From NCBI GenBank assembly GCA_949317995.1, contig OX439044.1, positions 46,952,166-47,016,165 of the forward strand: DNA of 64,000 nucleotides, given 5' to 3'. The stretch's first letter is position 1; each line of letters begins with the position of its first letter. The position numbers and the translations under genes are program-made. The notes under the pieces are model-generated. The model was not told the origin of the DNA, searched no databases, and was given only the letters and a program-made list of their open reading frames with translations. Of this stretch, positions 11,733 through 22,395 are shown one piece after another. The stretch comes from Acholoe squamosa (taxonomy: Eukaryota; Annelida; Polychaeta; Phyllodocida; Polynoidae).

Positions 11733-12514
11733 GACCACAAAAGAAGAAGGGCAACCAGGGCAAGTGCAGCCCGGGAACAGATTCGCCACCATCTACAGAC
11801 CCAGGCCAAGCCCCTACAGCAGGTGGTGCCACAGCAGCTGGACCAACTGGACCAGCAAAAGAACTAGCAAACCCCACCAAGAAGACTTCCCAGCCGGCCC
11901 AATAGACCCAAGGCCCCCAAGCAACACCACCAGCCACCCAATAAGCCGCACACGGCAGGTCCTATACGCAAATAGGACTTGCAACCAACAGGCCTGGAAC
12001 TCCAATTCCCCCAGGCTATGCGGCTTGGAAGGACAGTTATTTCTCCCCCAAGCCTGTACACCCAACCAGGCCAGCCACCTTAAACCTGTGTACCTTATGT
12101 ATAGACGGTCCAGGAACCTTTGCATGCCCCTGTGCTTATTATCAAAGCCAGGAACAAGCCACAGCACGCACTTCACCTTCCTTTACCACCTTCAGGCCCA
12201 TCGACAGAAATTCAAAAAGACATTCTTCCAAGCCTACACCACCACCAAGAAGCAATATGACATTAGACTCACCCCTTGATGACAGCAGCTCATCCTCCTC
12301 CTCCTCCTCAACTTCCCCTGAGGTTGGAGACATGGCTTTTATGGAAGTCTCATTCTCAAAATTTAGAATAGACTCCTTTGATGACGACTACAGCATGGAA
12401 GCCAAACAGAGGAGAAAATCGGCTGCTGGAAAACACTTCTGTAGATCCCCTATGGAACACTACAATTTACCACCAAGCAGCATTGGCACAAAATTAAGAA
12501 AATATAAATACTAG
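11733..12514 (+). CDS. 3' exon and downstream accessory frame of the retroelement
   Basis: After the acceptor the frame reads a Lys/Gly/Pro/Thr-rich segment to a stop at 11903-11905. The same frame has a further stop at 11941-11943 and is then open for 190 codons to 12514. That stretch carries a Cys cluster (C-T-L-C ... C-P-C), a Pro-rich part, a run of Ser (12283-12312) and an acidic-basic tail. The first ATG is at 12257. It may be a cytoplasmic tail or an accessory protein; no family is recognised. Confidence 0.35.
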
Positions 12515-13666
12515 GACTGTATACAAATAAAAAATTATGAACCTTATATCTTCTTGATCTGACATTGTAGGGACACAATTTTTCCCACCCCCCCACCCAT
12601 GGGACTCCCAGAGTCACCACATGTTTACAAATTTATATGCTGATTCATTTTTAAGAAAGCTGATATAAAGCGTTCAAATTTATTACTGTGAAATCTTTGA
12701 AACCTCATGTAAGTTTTTCTTGATGCTAATCCACTCTGTGAGGATACTGAGTCAAATCAGAAACCTAGGTGCCACAGAGCCCCCCCCCCAATAAGTTACC
12801 TTTTTTCTCTAAAAGGACGATACCTGTTTTTCAAGCCCAAAACAGTTTGCATTTGTATTTATGGGTTTTAGTCTTAGCCAGCGTGTTACATTTTTCCTTT
12901 GTATCTATTGTATTGCAAGATTACTGCCAATCGTCTAAAAACGACAAGACAGTTTTCAGAGTTTACATGTTTTCCATTGAGTTTAATGATCAATATTTGT
13001 CAACTAGTCAAACTCAAGTACGCTTGCAGCAAGCCTCGTTGAATGCAACTGCTGTGGCTGCCCTGATTACCCAAGGCAGCACACGGCACAGAATATCACT
13101 ACTGCCCTAGTCAATATCTGACTATGTAGAGGATATATTTTTGAAGCATGTATTTTTATATAAAACTTGTTAACCATGTACACTTGATCTCATTCAGTAA
13201 CCGGTATATGTGACAGAGTATCACTGCTGTTTCTGCCCTGATTGCTCAAGGCAGGACATAGCAACCAGTATCACTGTTGCCACCAGGATTCTCGAAGTAT
13301 TTCTCATCCATGTGTATTTTCTTGATTTGCATGTATCTCTAAGATTTTTATAGCAATCAGTACATAGTAGAGACTGTCACCACAACCTTGTGGGCTCGAC
13401 TATATTTTGTATGTGTTTTTCCAACGAAACCTGCCTCACCATTGAGGATGTTATTGTTCTTAGAAGTAGATCTATACACACAGTTGATAATTCAAGAATG
13501 TAAGTTAAGACATTTATACCGGTATCAAGCCAAGTATACACAACGTTCACCAAGTTTTGAGTCACCTTATAAAGTTTTGCCAAACCTTGAATGTACCAAT
13601 GACGATTATAAGAACCTGTTCTCTACCTTTTGCATTCGCGTAGAATCGAATAGGAATGTGGGGATA
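12515..13666 (+). other. AT-rich stretch without recognisable genes
   Basis: No coding region is supported. Two related short stretches around 13050-13090 and 13230-13280 share CTGCCCTGATT followed by CAAGGCAG, suggesting a decayed internal duplication. A purine-rich GGAATGTGGGGATA ends at 13666, directly before TGTC, and could be the polypurine tract. Confidence 0.4.
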
Positions 13667-14332
13667 TGTCAATGGGGTATTCAAGGTTCATTTATTATTA
13701 TATGAAATATTTTAAGCCGAATGATCAAGCTCGCCTATAAGGCTCCCTTATACCAAACCTTTGGATCTGACAGAGCCAGGTATCTCTACCCAGCTCTGCC
13801 TCTCCTGGCCAGTGACCTCAGATTCACCTCCGGATCCTGGCTAGGGGTCATGACCTCGACCCCCACTAACCCTAGGTACAGGGTGGGAGTGTGCTCACAC
13901 CCACCTCCATTCCTAGCCAATCAGGGATCGAGCTGCTCCTCCAACAGGTGGCCAGCTCGACCCACCTTTAGGCAAGCCCCCTCCCCCCTCCAGGGTGAGA
14001 TGATGCAAGGCACGCCGGGTCTTGCCAATCCCTAAGCATGACGTCATGCTTCTCCCAAGACTGACGTCATGCCTACCCCGAGCTGCTCCTATATATATGA
14101 ATACAGGACTAGCTTGGGATACTCTTATTCTTTACTTTCCTCTCTCCACACCTAGTCTCTATGACACACAGTGCCTTGGTATAGAGCTAGCTTGATCAGG
14201 TGGGCAGCATACACATTGTACATCACCATGCCAACATGTACCTGCCTAACACTACAATAAAATGGATTCATCAACTGTACTCTCTGGACTCCTGAGTTGC
14301 TCATGTTCATGACTTGTAACGGTCCGTCGACA
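13667..14332 (+). promoter_or_regulatory. LTR-like promoter block: two CRE palindromes, TATA box, poly(A) signal
   Basis: TGACGTCA occurs twice (14039-14046 and 14062-14069), followed by a TATATATA box at 14091-14098 and an AATAAA at 14256-14261. This order (enhancer, TATA, short transcribed part, poly(A) signal) is what a U3-R-U5 LTR looks like, and it lies downstream of the envelope-like region. The proposed ends (TGTC at 13667, GACA at 14332) are weak; without the 5' LTR they cannot be tested here. Confidence 0.45.
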
Positions 14333-14544
14333 GTGAGAGGAAAGCATGTTTCAGACATGATACCAATGGCAAATGTCTTTGACTAATGAATATTTTTTTT
14401 CCAAACATTCCGTGCAATGCTCATTTTTAACAAAGCAATAGCTGCAGAAAGACTTCCAATAGCTTAACCTCCATCAATCTAATCAACGTAGTCAGAGCAT
14501 GTTAGTATTTGTTGACTTGCCCCTAACAGTAAAAGTGCTGGAGT

Positions 14545-14672
14545 GTGTGAGTACCTACATGTTTAACGCCATTTCCACAGCTAAGGTCATATTCATGGTA
14601 AGAAAACTATGCAATATCAGGAATTTGTCGGTACCTGTGCATATTATGTGCACCACATACATCTGAAGAGAT
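14545..14672 (-). mobile_element. SINE type C fragment, degraded
   Basis: It shares the GTTTAACGCCATTT and GCTAAGGTCATATTCATGG blocks with the intact type C copies at 37.4 and 43.2 kb, and a decayed version of the GTGCACCACACA block. Orientation is taken with the simple-repeat tail as the 3' end, so the element reads on the minus strand. Confidence 0.6.
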
Positions 14673-14673
14673 A

Positions 14674-15197
14674 GGATTGATTGATTGATTTGTTTAACGT
14701 CCTAATTGATTGATTGATTGATTGATTTGTTTAACGTCCTAAGGCCGTAGGCCTCATGGGACTGCCTCATTGGTTATCAGACATTTAGTCCATTCTTTTC
14801 TCAAACTTAATTTGCGCGTGTGTGTGCGTGCGAGTGTGCGTGTGTTTGGGAGTCTGCTTGTAGCAGTGGGACACAGCTCGTAGCAGTGAGACACTGCTCG
14901 TGGCTCAAGGCCCCTCTTTATCGTGCTGCCTCACCCAGACGCTGTGCCGCAGACTGTTGACACATCATCTGACCGGTCCATTATCCTGACACCGGCCGGA
15001 CAGTCGTGGTTCTATACCAATCGGGTCAGCTTACCACGGACTGACGAGCATAGAGAGCCACTTTCCAACCTGGCTGCAAGATTACTCTTCCAGCCGGGCC
15101 GGAGGATCATTCCCCCAGCCCACCTGACAGATACTTGAGGGGAGGTGTTTCCCCCCCGCTTCAGAGCTTCTCGAACATCTTCACTTCCCTGAGGAAG
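14674..15197 (-). mobile_element. LINE family A 3' end (3'UTR with AATC tail), 5'-truncated
   Basis: On the minus strand this is the 3'UTR of the LINE whose ORF2 ends are seen at 18216 and 29037: it runs from the last codons of ORF2 (near 15190) through the UTR to a (AATC)n tail at 14674-14735. The tail block GTTTAACGTCC is present twice. Other copies lie at 17.78, 23.9, 28.6 and 34.65 kb. Confidence 0.8.
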
Positions 15198-15267
15198 GAC
15201 TGCTTACATGAGTGACCGTGCAAGTAATGAAAAAAGAGCAATACTGAGTTGGATGCATGGAGGAAAA

Positions 15268-15426
15268 CAGGGCTTTTGACAGGGCTGCGCAGTGTGCAAT
15301 ACACGCATTTAATGCCTAAATGTCGCATTTAAATGGCTAGAATGGCCATTCATTTACAGAATGGCGCATTGTATTTGCTAAAAAGTGTGCAATTGGCGCA
15401 TTGCAAAAAATCCTGTCAAAAGCCCT
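15268..15426 (+). mobile_element. hAT-like MITE, copy 1
   Basis: 159 bp bounded by perfect 16-bp terminal inverted repeats CAGGGCTTTTGACAGG. GGAAAA flanks both sides. Two further copies are at 58554-58713 and 59957-60116. Terminal CAGGG with roughly 8-bp target duplications is typical of hAT non-autonomous elements. Confidence 0.85.
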
Positions 15427-17065
15427 GGAAAAGCACTCTTGATGAAGCCAACATCCCTGATGCTGAGCGGACAGTTGTCTACCACTGCTACTGCATGTAC
15501 TCCTTGGTTTCCATAAAAATGTCTCTGAAATCCAAAAGCTGCAGAAGACCATGGAGCAAGAGCAATGAATTGGGAGGGACTCCTTGGGCAAGTTCAGTGG
15601 TTGGAAACAGCAATCCATTGTTGAAAGGGTTCATCAGCATCATCAGCATTTGGGCCTGTCGGTGATTACAGAGGAGCTCGAGACATTTGGACTGCCCACT
15701 GTTCCATTAATGGAATAAAATCAAAAATCACATCTTACAAAGACAACAGGTTCAATGGACTCTTTGCAGCATGCGCTCAGGTATTTCACCATCAAAATGA
15801 CATCCTCCATGTCCTCTCTGCCCGAGATTCAAATAACCTTCTCCAATCCTTGAAGGCTGATCTTCAAGACCCAAAAGTGATTGTGTTTCTTCAAGCCTTG
15901 GGGATACTTTATATTCAGATCACACAACCATATTGGAATCTAATGGAATCCCCAGATGTCTAAGATCCAGCCGAGCTCTTCACTGATGGTCCCCCATGCC
16001 TAGTGTCATTCAAAGATGATAACACTGCTGTGTTTGCTCCGATTCTCACCAGGTTCTACCCTGAGCATGATAAGATGCTGGAAGATCTGCTGAAATCAGC
16101 ATGCCAAGGTCTAGTTCAGCTCATAAAGAAACAGCTAGCTGACTTTCTGGAAGGTGGGAAGTATGGGCAAGATGCAGAAGAGGAAACTGCAGTAGCAACT
16201 GCTTTCATCCCAAAGCACAACATTGTATGTGAAAAGCACTTTGGCAACTTTGACAGCAGCGATCGGAAGAGACCAAACTGTTCAATGCATCACCACAGCA
16301 CAGTCCAGCTGCTGAAGCAGAACCGCAAACTGTTCAAAAAGTGGTATGCGAAATTGACAGACACTGAGGAGAAGGAGCTTTGGAATGATGCATTGAAAAA
16401 TGGCAGTCAACTACGAGAGAAACATTGACAACACGAAAAGGAACAACAGAGCCTATCATATAGCAATGCCATGCAAGAGAAAACAGGGACAAAATGCTAG
16501 AGGGCCGTGGAAGATGAATCAACCTCAACATTCCTACCAGAGTCTACACAGGATTGATTGATTGATTTGTGTTTTACAGCACTTTAGCGGCACTAAGTGG
16601 CTATCCCGTGCTTCACAGGTTGTTAATTTAGAAGAGGAATGTGTCAGTGCCCGCGCATATGTGCACCACACACATCCTGAGGGGATAGGAAAGAAGTAGA
16701 AATAGACCCTTTTAAGGGTTAGGGAAGCTGGAGTCTACACAGGAAGAGGAATTGAATAGTGTGCTACTTGAAAAACCAGAGCTGAAGGAAGGTGACTGGG
16801 TTGCCTTTGCGTATCAGGATAACTGGTACCCAGGTATCATCCATGGAACACCAGAGAAGTCTTTTGAAGTGAATTTTGGTTAGCGTACTAGTCATCCACA
16901 CCACTTCAAAGAGCCCAATGGAAAAGACATCCAAGTGGTATTACCAGAGTTCCTGCTACGTGTAGGCCTGATACCAAAACCAGTGGCTCGTGGAAGATCT
17001 TACACATTTGACACTGTGGAATATCTAGACCAATTATTTGCTCAATTTAGTCGCATAATATTCTA
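15427..17065 (+). pseudogene. Decayed multi-copy gene with C-terminal SH3/Tudor-like module
   Basis: Broken reading frames include a part with I-T-Q-P-Y-W-N-L-M (about 15930), an open 141-codon segment at 16003-16428, and a C-terminal piece at 16780-17060 with G-D-W-V-A-F-A-Y and N-W-Y-P-G. It resembles an uncharacterised family that is multi-copy in cnidarians, amphioxus and fish (recollection, unverified). There are in-frame stops (for example at 15961 and 16880) and a SINE insertion at 16554-16730, so this copy is dead. The last module matches the end of the gene at 38.5-38.8 kb. Function is unknown. Confidence 0.6.
16554..16730 (-). mobile_element. SINE type B with 14-bp target duplication
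   Basis: It carries the type B blocks (GTGTTTTACAGCACTTTAGC, GCATATGTGCACCACACACA, CCCTTTTAAG). The tail is (AATC)n on the minus strand. GAGTCTACACAGGA is present at 16540-16553 and again at 16731-16744, a clear target-site duplication inside the decayed gene. Confidence 0.9.
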
Positions 17066-17111
17066 GATTTCATGACATGCTGCACCTTGCAAGGCTATCA
17101 CTACTAACATG

Positions 17112-17370
17112 GATAGTGTACTCCTTATTACTCAATGATATGCTCGTGGCAAGAGCCAGTGCAATAATATTATTTGAGTCTCACACATTGAACACTAAAT
17201 GGATAGTTTACTCTCAATAACTCAAGATATGCTCGTGGCAACAGCCAGTGCAATAATATTGTTTGAGTCTCACACATTGAACACTAAATGGATAGTTCAC
17301 TCTCGATTACTCAAGATATATGCTGGTGGTGATTTTATTTTGAGTCTCACACATTGGACATTTAATGGAT
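17112..17370 (+). repeat. Tandem repeat, about 89-bp unit, nearly three copies
   Basis: The block with GCTCGTGGCAA, AATAATATT and GAGTCTCACACATTG followed by ATGGATAGTT recurs with a spacing of about 89 bp. The third copy is shortened and diverged. The rest of 17,066-17,778 is AT-rich and shows no gene. Confidence 0.75.
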
Positions 17371-17777
17371 AGTTTACCTTAAAGATGACCTTATCATTAT
17401 GCTAATTATCAAGCAGATTACAAGTACTAAGAAGGATACATGCAGAGTAGTCACTTGTCAGGGATAAATTTAAACAATTATTTTGCAAATTATTAGCCAG
17501 ATGTGCAAATTAGTCCAGTAGGCCAAATGCTAATCTGAAATCATAATTAGCTTCAGAATGTCTAATTACCCCCTCCCCCAGAATGCATTAAAAACAAACT
17601 TTGCATACTCAAGATATGCTTGTGGCATACTGCAAATAATTTCTGCATATTACTCATAACTCAAAGTAATTAGGGTCTAATTATTATGATAATTAGCTGT
17701 CAGATGTGCATATCATTAAAAACATATACCACCATTTGCTTTAGTTTGCATAATCACTTCATTAGACCAAATACAAT

Positions 17778-18690
17778 ATTGATTGATTGATTTGTTTAAC
17801 GTCCTAAGGCTGTAGGCCTCATGCGACTGCCTCATTGGTTATCAGACATTCAGTCCATTCTTTTCTCAAACTTAATTTGCGCGTGTGTGTTCGTGTGCTT
17901 GGGAGTCTGCTTGTAGCAGTGGGACACGGCTCGTAGCAGTGGGACACGGCTCGTGGCTCAAGGCCCCTCTTTATCGGGCTGCCTCACCCAGACGCTGTGC
18001 CGCAGACTGTTGACACATCATCTGACCGGTCCATTATCCTGACACCGGCCGGACAGTCGTGGTTCTATACCAATCGGGTCAGCTTACCATGGACTGACGA
18101 GTATAGAGAGCCACTTTCCAACCTAGCTGCAAGATTACTCTTCCAGCCGGGCCGGAGGATCATTCCCCCAGCCCACCTGACCGATACTTGAGGGGAGGTG
18201 TTTCCCCCCCCTGCTTCAGAGCTTCTCGAACATCTTCACTTCCCTGAGGAAGGTCAGAAGTTCTTTCTTACCAGTGCTGGTAAACACACTGTTCATGGAC
18301 AAACCATGAAGGTGCTTGTCCCTACTCCTCTTTGTTGCCTGACATGAGAGCACCAGGTGTTCCATAGTCAGAGGTTCTTGACATCGCTGACACGTGGGTT
18401 GGTTTTCACCCTTCATGAGGTGTCCATGAGTCAGCAGAGAGTGACCTATCCGAAGACGGGTCAGTCTTGTCGATTCCCTCCTGGTCAGGCCAGTGTGGTC
18501 ATGCTCTTTGCCAATCGAAGGTTCGATGGCTCTGAGCATGTCGTTGTGGTCAGAACTCCATCTTTTCTGCCACTCTTTCTTTATGAACTCCTTGGCCATA
18601 GGGAGCAGGTCTGAAGAGGGGATGGGAGCCAAGCCGGGTTCCCGGCTCAGGGCTTTCTTAGCTGCATGGTCTGCAGCTTCGTTCCCCTCT
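17778..18690 (-). mobile_element. LINE family A copy, 5'-truncated (ORF2 end plus 3'UTR)
   Basis: Minus-strand frame 18725-18216 ends with the C-terminus of LINE ORF2: the last RNase H motif (E-G-N-E-A-A-D) then a C-x2-C ... H zinc-like motif (C-Q-R-C ... H-L-V-L-S-C). The 3'UTR runs from 18215 to about 17795 and ends in an (AATC)n tail. The copy is truncated inside RNase H, where it abuts fragment E. Confidence 0.85.
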
Positions 18691-18949
18691 ATCTCATGAC
18701 AATTTCTTCTCTTCTGCTCTTGCATTTGGCTTTCTTGGTTGTGCCTATCTTGGGCTGTATTTTGTAGAGTTTATTGTCTCTTTCAGCGTCCCATAACTCT
18801 TGCCACTTTTGTTGGATGTATTTCCTGATTTTCCGTTTGAGGTCCTCTGATGGTAGAGGCATATCTATTGGAACTTGATTTGTTGCATCCTTGGCAGCAA
18901 CATCTGCTAGGTCATTGCCATGGATTCCTTCATGGCCTGGTACCCATGC
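18690..18949 (-). mobile_element. LINE family E fragment, 3' half of RNase H region
   Basis: The minus strand encodes a W-V-P-G-H-E-G-I-H-G-N-D-L-A-D RNase H motif and a following Lys-rich stretch. It joins logically to 22396-22957, which ends in A-Y-A-W-V-P. The two halves are separated by LINE C, which is flanked by GGTACCCATGC repeats. Confidence 0.8.
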
Positions 18950-19239
18950 TTGGTTTGGTTTGGTTTGGTTGATTTAACCTCCGCTAATAGTAGTTAAAAT
19001 TTAGCAGAGAGACTATGTTTCATTTCTTTTCTGTTTTTCCCTATTTACTTATAGGATCAGGCTCCCTTGTTTTTCATATAGGATCAGGCTTCCTTGTTTT
19101 TCATATTTTGTCAAAGAGCTTGGCTTCCCGCAGGAAATCAAGAATCTCCTTGTTTCCAGTGCTGTGGAAAACACTGTTCATTGTCGTTGGATTTTTCAGG
19201 AATTTCAGATCGAAGAAGATCCCAACCACATGTTCTTTG

Positions 19240-20124
19240 TTAGCGAACCCATCTCTCCAGGCTCACTAGGTGGTCTGTCGTGCTGCGTCCTCGACGGAAT
19301 CCTGATTGGTGGATTGTAAGCTTCCCCTTGGATTCGAGGAAGTAGACAAGTCTGTTGTTCACCAACCTTTCCATGGTCTTTGCCAGACAACTGGTCATGG
19401 CTATGGGCCGATAGCTTGAGGCCAGAGTTGGGTTTTTCCCTGGTTTGGGAATTGGAACCACTGTGGCCTCTGACCAAGAAGGTGGGAATTTTTCTGTGTT
19501 CCAGATGTCATTGTACACGTCTAGAAGAAGCTCCAGGGTTTCCTCAGGTAGATGTTTTAGCATCTGGTAGTGGATGTCATCTGGTCCAGGACAAGAATCT
19601 TTAGCCTGGCCAAGGGCATATTTCAACTCCTCCATGGTGAAAGGCTTGTTGTAGCTTTCCTTGTTGTTGGAGGTAAAGTTGAGTTTCTTCCTTTCTGTTC
19701 TGGTTTTGTGCTCAAGGAACTTCTCTGAGCAATTGTTGCTCGAAGACACCTGACTGAAATGTTCTGCCAGGGTGTCTGAGATCTCTTTGCTAGACTCAGC
19801 TTTCTGTGCTCCTTTTTGCAGGTGGTGCACAGTTGGAGGGTTTCCATTGAGCTTTCTTACTTCTTGGAACACCTTACGCAGGGGAGTGGATTTCGATAGC
19901 GAACCCACATACCTACGGAAGGATTGCCGTTTCTCTTTCTTGAATGTTTGTTTGGTGTTGGCCCTTGCATTCAAGTACTTGTACAAGTTTTCAGTTGTGA
20001 TGGTCTTGCTGAACTTGCGATATGTCTTTCTTCGTTCTCTCCTTGCCTCATAGCATTGCTCATTGAACCAAGGGCATTTTTGTCTCTTTTTTTGTGATGG
20101 AAGACTTACCAATGCACATGACAC
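19240..20124 (-). pseudogene. LINE C ORF2, linker and start of reverse transcriptase (truncated)
   Basis: A 294-codon minus frame. A basic linker (residues 10-100) is followed by RT fingers: P-G-P-D-D-I near residue 175, V-P-I-P-K-P-G-K, S-Y-R-P-I-A-M-T-S-C, and Q-S-G-F-R-R-G-R-S-T-T-D-H. The Y-x-D-D palm motif is absent because the element is deleted just downstream. Confidence 0.85.
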
Positions 20125-20916
20125 TCACTTCCTTGAGGGTGTTTGCAAAGTCCTTTTCCTTGATGAGTGGCCATGATCGAAAAGATTGCTTGCATTTCTC
20201 TTGGTAGTCCTCCCAGTCCGCTCTCGAGATGTTCCATCTCGGAGGGAGGTCAATGTCAGAGTTCTTCTTCATAGTCCGCATGATGATGGGAAAGTGATCA
20301 CTCCCACAGAGGTCATGATGCACCCTCCAGTCAAAGTCAGCAAAGATAGAAGCGTCACTCATAGTTAGATCGATGGAGGAGAAGGTTCCTGAAACTGGAT
20401 GGTGGTAGGTTACTTCCTTCTTGTTGAAGAGGCACAACGACTTTCTGTCAATGATTCTCTCCACCATTCTCCCCTTTCCGTCTGTCCTGCTGTCTCCCCA
20501 CACTGCACTGTGGGCATTAAAATCACCCATCAGGATGAATGGGGGTGGCAGCTGATCGACGATTGCTGTGACACTCTCTCATCTGGGGGTAGATACAGAG
20601 AGCAAAGTGTCATAGGTGAATTTATCGTGATGCGAGCTGCTACAGCTTGCAGATTTGTAGTCAGTGGTACTTCTTCTTGTGGGTGTTCAGGGGCTAGAAA
20701 GAGTGCTACACCTCCCTTAGGGTTTTCACCACCCGGGATATTGATGTACCCTTTATAGCCCTTTAGTGTGATTTTTCCTGGTTTCAAGGATTTGATTTCT
20801 TGCAGGGCAAGTGCCATTGGGTTAAAGTCTTTGCATAACAGTTGCAAAGACTCCAGATTGGCACTAAAGCCTCTGCAGTTCCATTGGATGATGTTATATT
20901 TTGGATCCATTTTCAT
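20060..20916 (-). pseudogene. LINE C ORF2 endonuclease domain (APE type), frameshifted
   Basis: Minus frames 20916-20530 and 20530-20060 together carry the apurinic-endonuclease motifs: I-I-Q-W-N-C-R-G near the start, Q-E-I-K-S, G-D-F-N-A-H-S ... W-G, and G-S-D-H-F-P-I. A frameshift at about 20530-20560 separates the two halves. The domain nicks target DNA in LINE retrotransposition. Confidence 0.85.
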
Positions 20917-21021
20917 TATTTAGTTGTTCATACCTGTTTGATGTATGAACTGCTTTTTGTTTTGTCAAAGTTACCATCTGACTTTTTCTGCTGTTACCCG
21001 ACCTTGTGTGTGCAGGGCTGG

Positions 21022-21193
21022 TTGATTGATTGATTGATTAGTGTTTTACAGCACTTTAGCGGCACTAAGTGGCTATCCCGTGCTTCACAGGTTGATAATT
21101 TAACAGAGGAATGTGTCAGTGCCCGTGCATATGTGCACCACACACATCCTGAGGGGATAGAAAAGAGGAGATATAGACCCTTTTAAGTGGGCT
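21022..21193 (-). mobile_element. SINE type B in LINE C
   Basis: A full type B block with the (AATC)n tail on the minus strand. AGGGCTGG occurs at 21014-21021 and 21194-21201 as a target duplication. It inserted near the end of LINE C ORF1. Confidence 0.85.
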
Positions 21194-22395
21194 AGGGCTG
21201 GGTTCTGGGCTTTTCTGGTTATTGCGTGTGTTGCTTTGGCTTCGCTTGCTGAAGTCTCTGTCCAACCTGACATGTTTTGAGGAGACCTCTGCAAACGAGG
21301 AAGATGGTGACGGTGGCCTTGCAAGAGGGGTGGATTGTGTTTCCTGCCCCGGGGTCTCCCTTGAAAGGGACCTCCCAGGGGAAGGTGGGGGCGATCCGTC
21401 TGAGCCCAAATCTGGGTAGTCCTCCTTGCTTTCCTTTTCCTTCCTCTCATCTTCCTCATGTTTGTTTTTCTTTCTTTCCTCCCTCCAGTGGTTGCTCTTT
21501 GCAGCCTGGATGGAGGATTTGCCTTTAGGGGCTCGTTTGCTCTGCTTTCCTTTCCCATCTCCCTTTGATAGTACAGGGATACGGGAAGGAGAGCTATTTG
21601 GCATGACTTTGGCAGGGATGCGGGGAGTGATGTATCCCACTATTTCCGTTTTTTCACCCGTTTGACAGGCAATTGTCTTCTTCTCATTAACCACATCAGC
21701 AAAGGTCTTTTTCGCTAATGTGGCTCTTACCATCTTCCGAGCAACGGTGATGGAGACTTTCAATTTTGCCCTAATTTTCTGTACTTCTTGTTCTTCAGAG
21801 TACTTTGGGCATTTGCGCGAAAAGGCGGGGTGTTCCCCCTTGCAATTCACACAATGGGCTTTTTCTGGACATTGATGGTCTTCTGTTTTGTCCTTGCTAC
21901 ATCTGCCGCAGACAGTCTTGCTCCTGCAAGCTTTAACTGCATGCCCAAATTTGTGGCAGTTGTAGCATCTGAGGGGAGGTGGATTGTAAGTCTCAACCCT
22001 CACGATATGGTACCCACACTTTAAGGTTTCAGGTGGGGTAGGTCTGTCGAATGACAGAATGAATGTGGAGGTTTCCTAAGGCCACTCCAGTGGATGACTC
22101 CCTTTGAGAAGTTGAGAGTCCTATGAGGGGAGACCTGAACCTCGGTGTTTCCCAAGGTGGTCAGTTTTAGCAAGTGAGTTGCTTCCTTTTTAAATGTTAC
22201 CTCTATTAAAAGGGTTCCATTTTTACACATTTTGATCTTTGTTTGTCCAGCTAAACTGGTCACGGTTTTGTCTATAATGAAGGGGGAAATCTTCGCCAAT
22301 GTTGTGTCTTTGTTTTTGGCTTCGACTACCAAGAATCTAGGCCAGTTGTTTTCATTGTATTGCTTTGCAATCGTTTCTGTGGTTGTTCCAGTAGG
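21194..22395 (-). pseudogene. LINE C ORF1 (Gag-like, CCHC zinc knuckles)
   Basis: Two minus-strand frames (22404-22021 and 22003-21116) make one ORF1 split by a frameshift near 22010. The second has a row of zinc knuckles near its start: C-Y-N-C-H-K-F-G-H-A-V-K-A-C, then two more C-x2-C type knuckles within 60 residues, as in Jockey/I-type ORF1 proteins. The C-terminal half is Lys/Arg/Ser/Pro-rich. It binds RNA during retrotransposition (family knowledge). The apparent last residues come from the inserted SINE. Confidence 0.85.

Larger units (their letters stand above)
1..14332 (+). mobile_element. Ty3/gypsy-like LTR retroelement with envelope-like region (5' part outside window)
   Basis: Consecutive plus-strand frames read gag, aspartic protease, reverse transcriptase with RNase H, integrase and an envelope-like region, which is the order of env-bearing Ty3/gypsy (errantivirus-type) elements. 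The 5' LTR and primer-binding site would lie left of the window. A candidate 3' LTR promoter lies at 14.0-14.3 kb, but the LTR cannot be proved without its partner. Integrase and envelope frames are interrupted, so this copy is not autonomous as written. The right boundary is inferred. Confidence 0.7.
18950..22395 (-). mobile_element. LINE family C, near full length but internally deleted, nested in LINE E
   Basis: An RNase H-class (I/Nimb-like) non-LTR retrotransposon on the minus strand: ORF1 (22.4-21.2 kb), endonuclease (20.9-20.1), start of RT (20.1-19.24), then the ORF2 end and 3'UTR with a (CCAAA)n tail at 18950. Most of RT and RNase H is missing near 19,205-19,245. The element is bounded by the 11-bp duplication GGTACCCATGC (18939-18949 and 22396-22406), so the insertion is intact at both ends, while its ORF1 is 5'-truncated. 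A type B SINE sits at 21022-21193. Confidence 0.88.

Noticed and set aside
14316-14323. TGTAACGG at 14316, like the end of the 42.5-kb LTR.
   Set aside because: No purine tract before it and no matching downstream end; an 8-bp match alone is not evidence.
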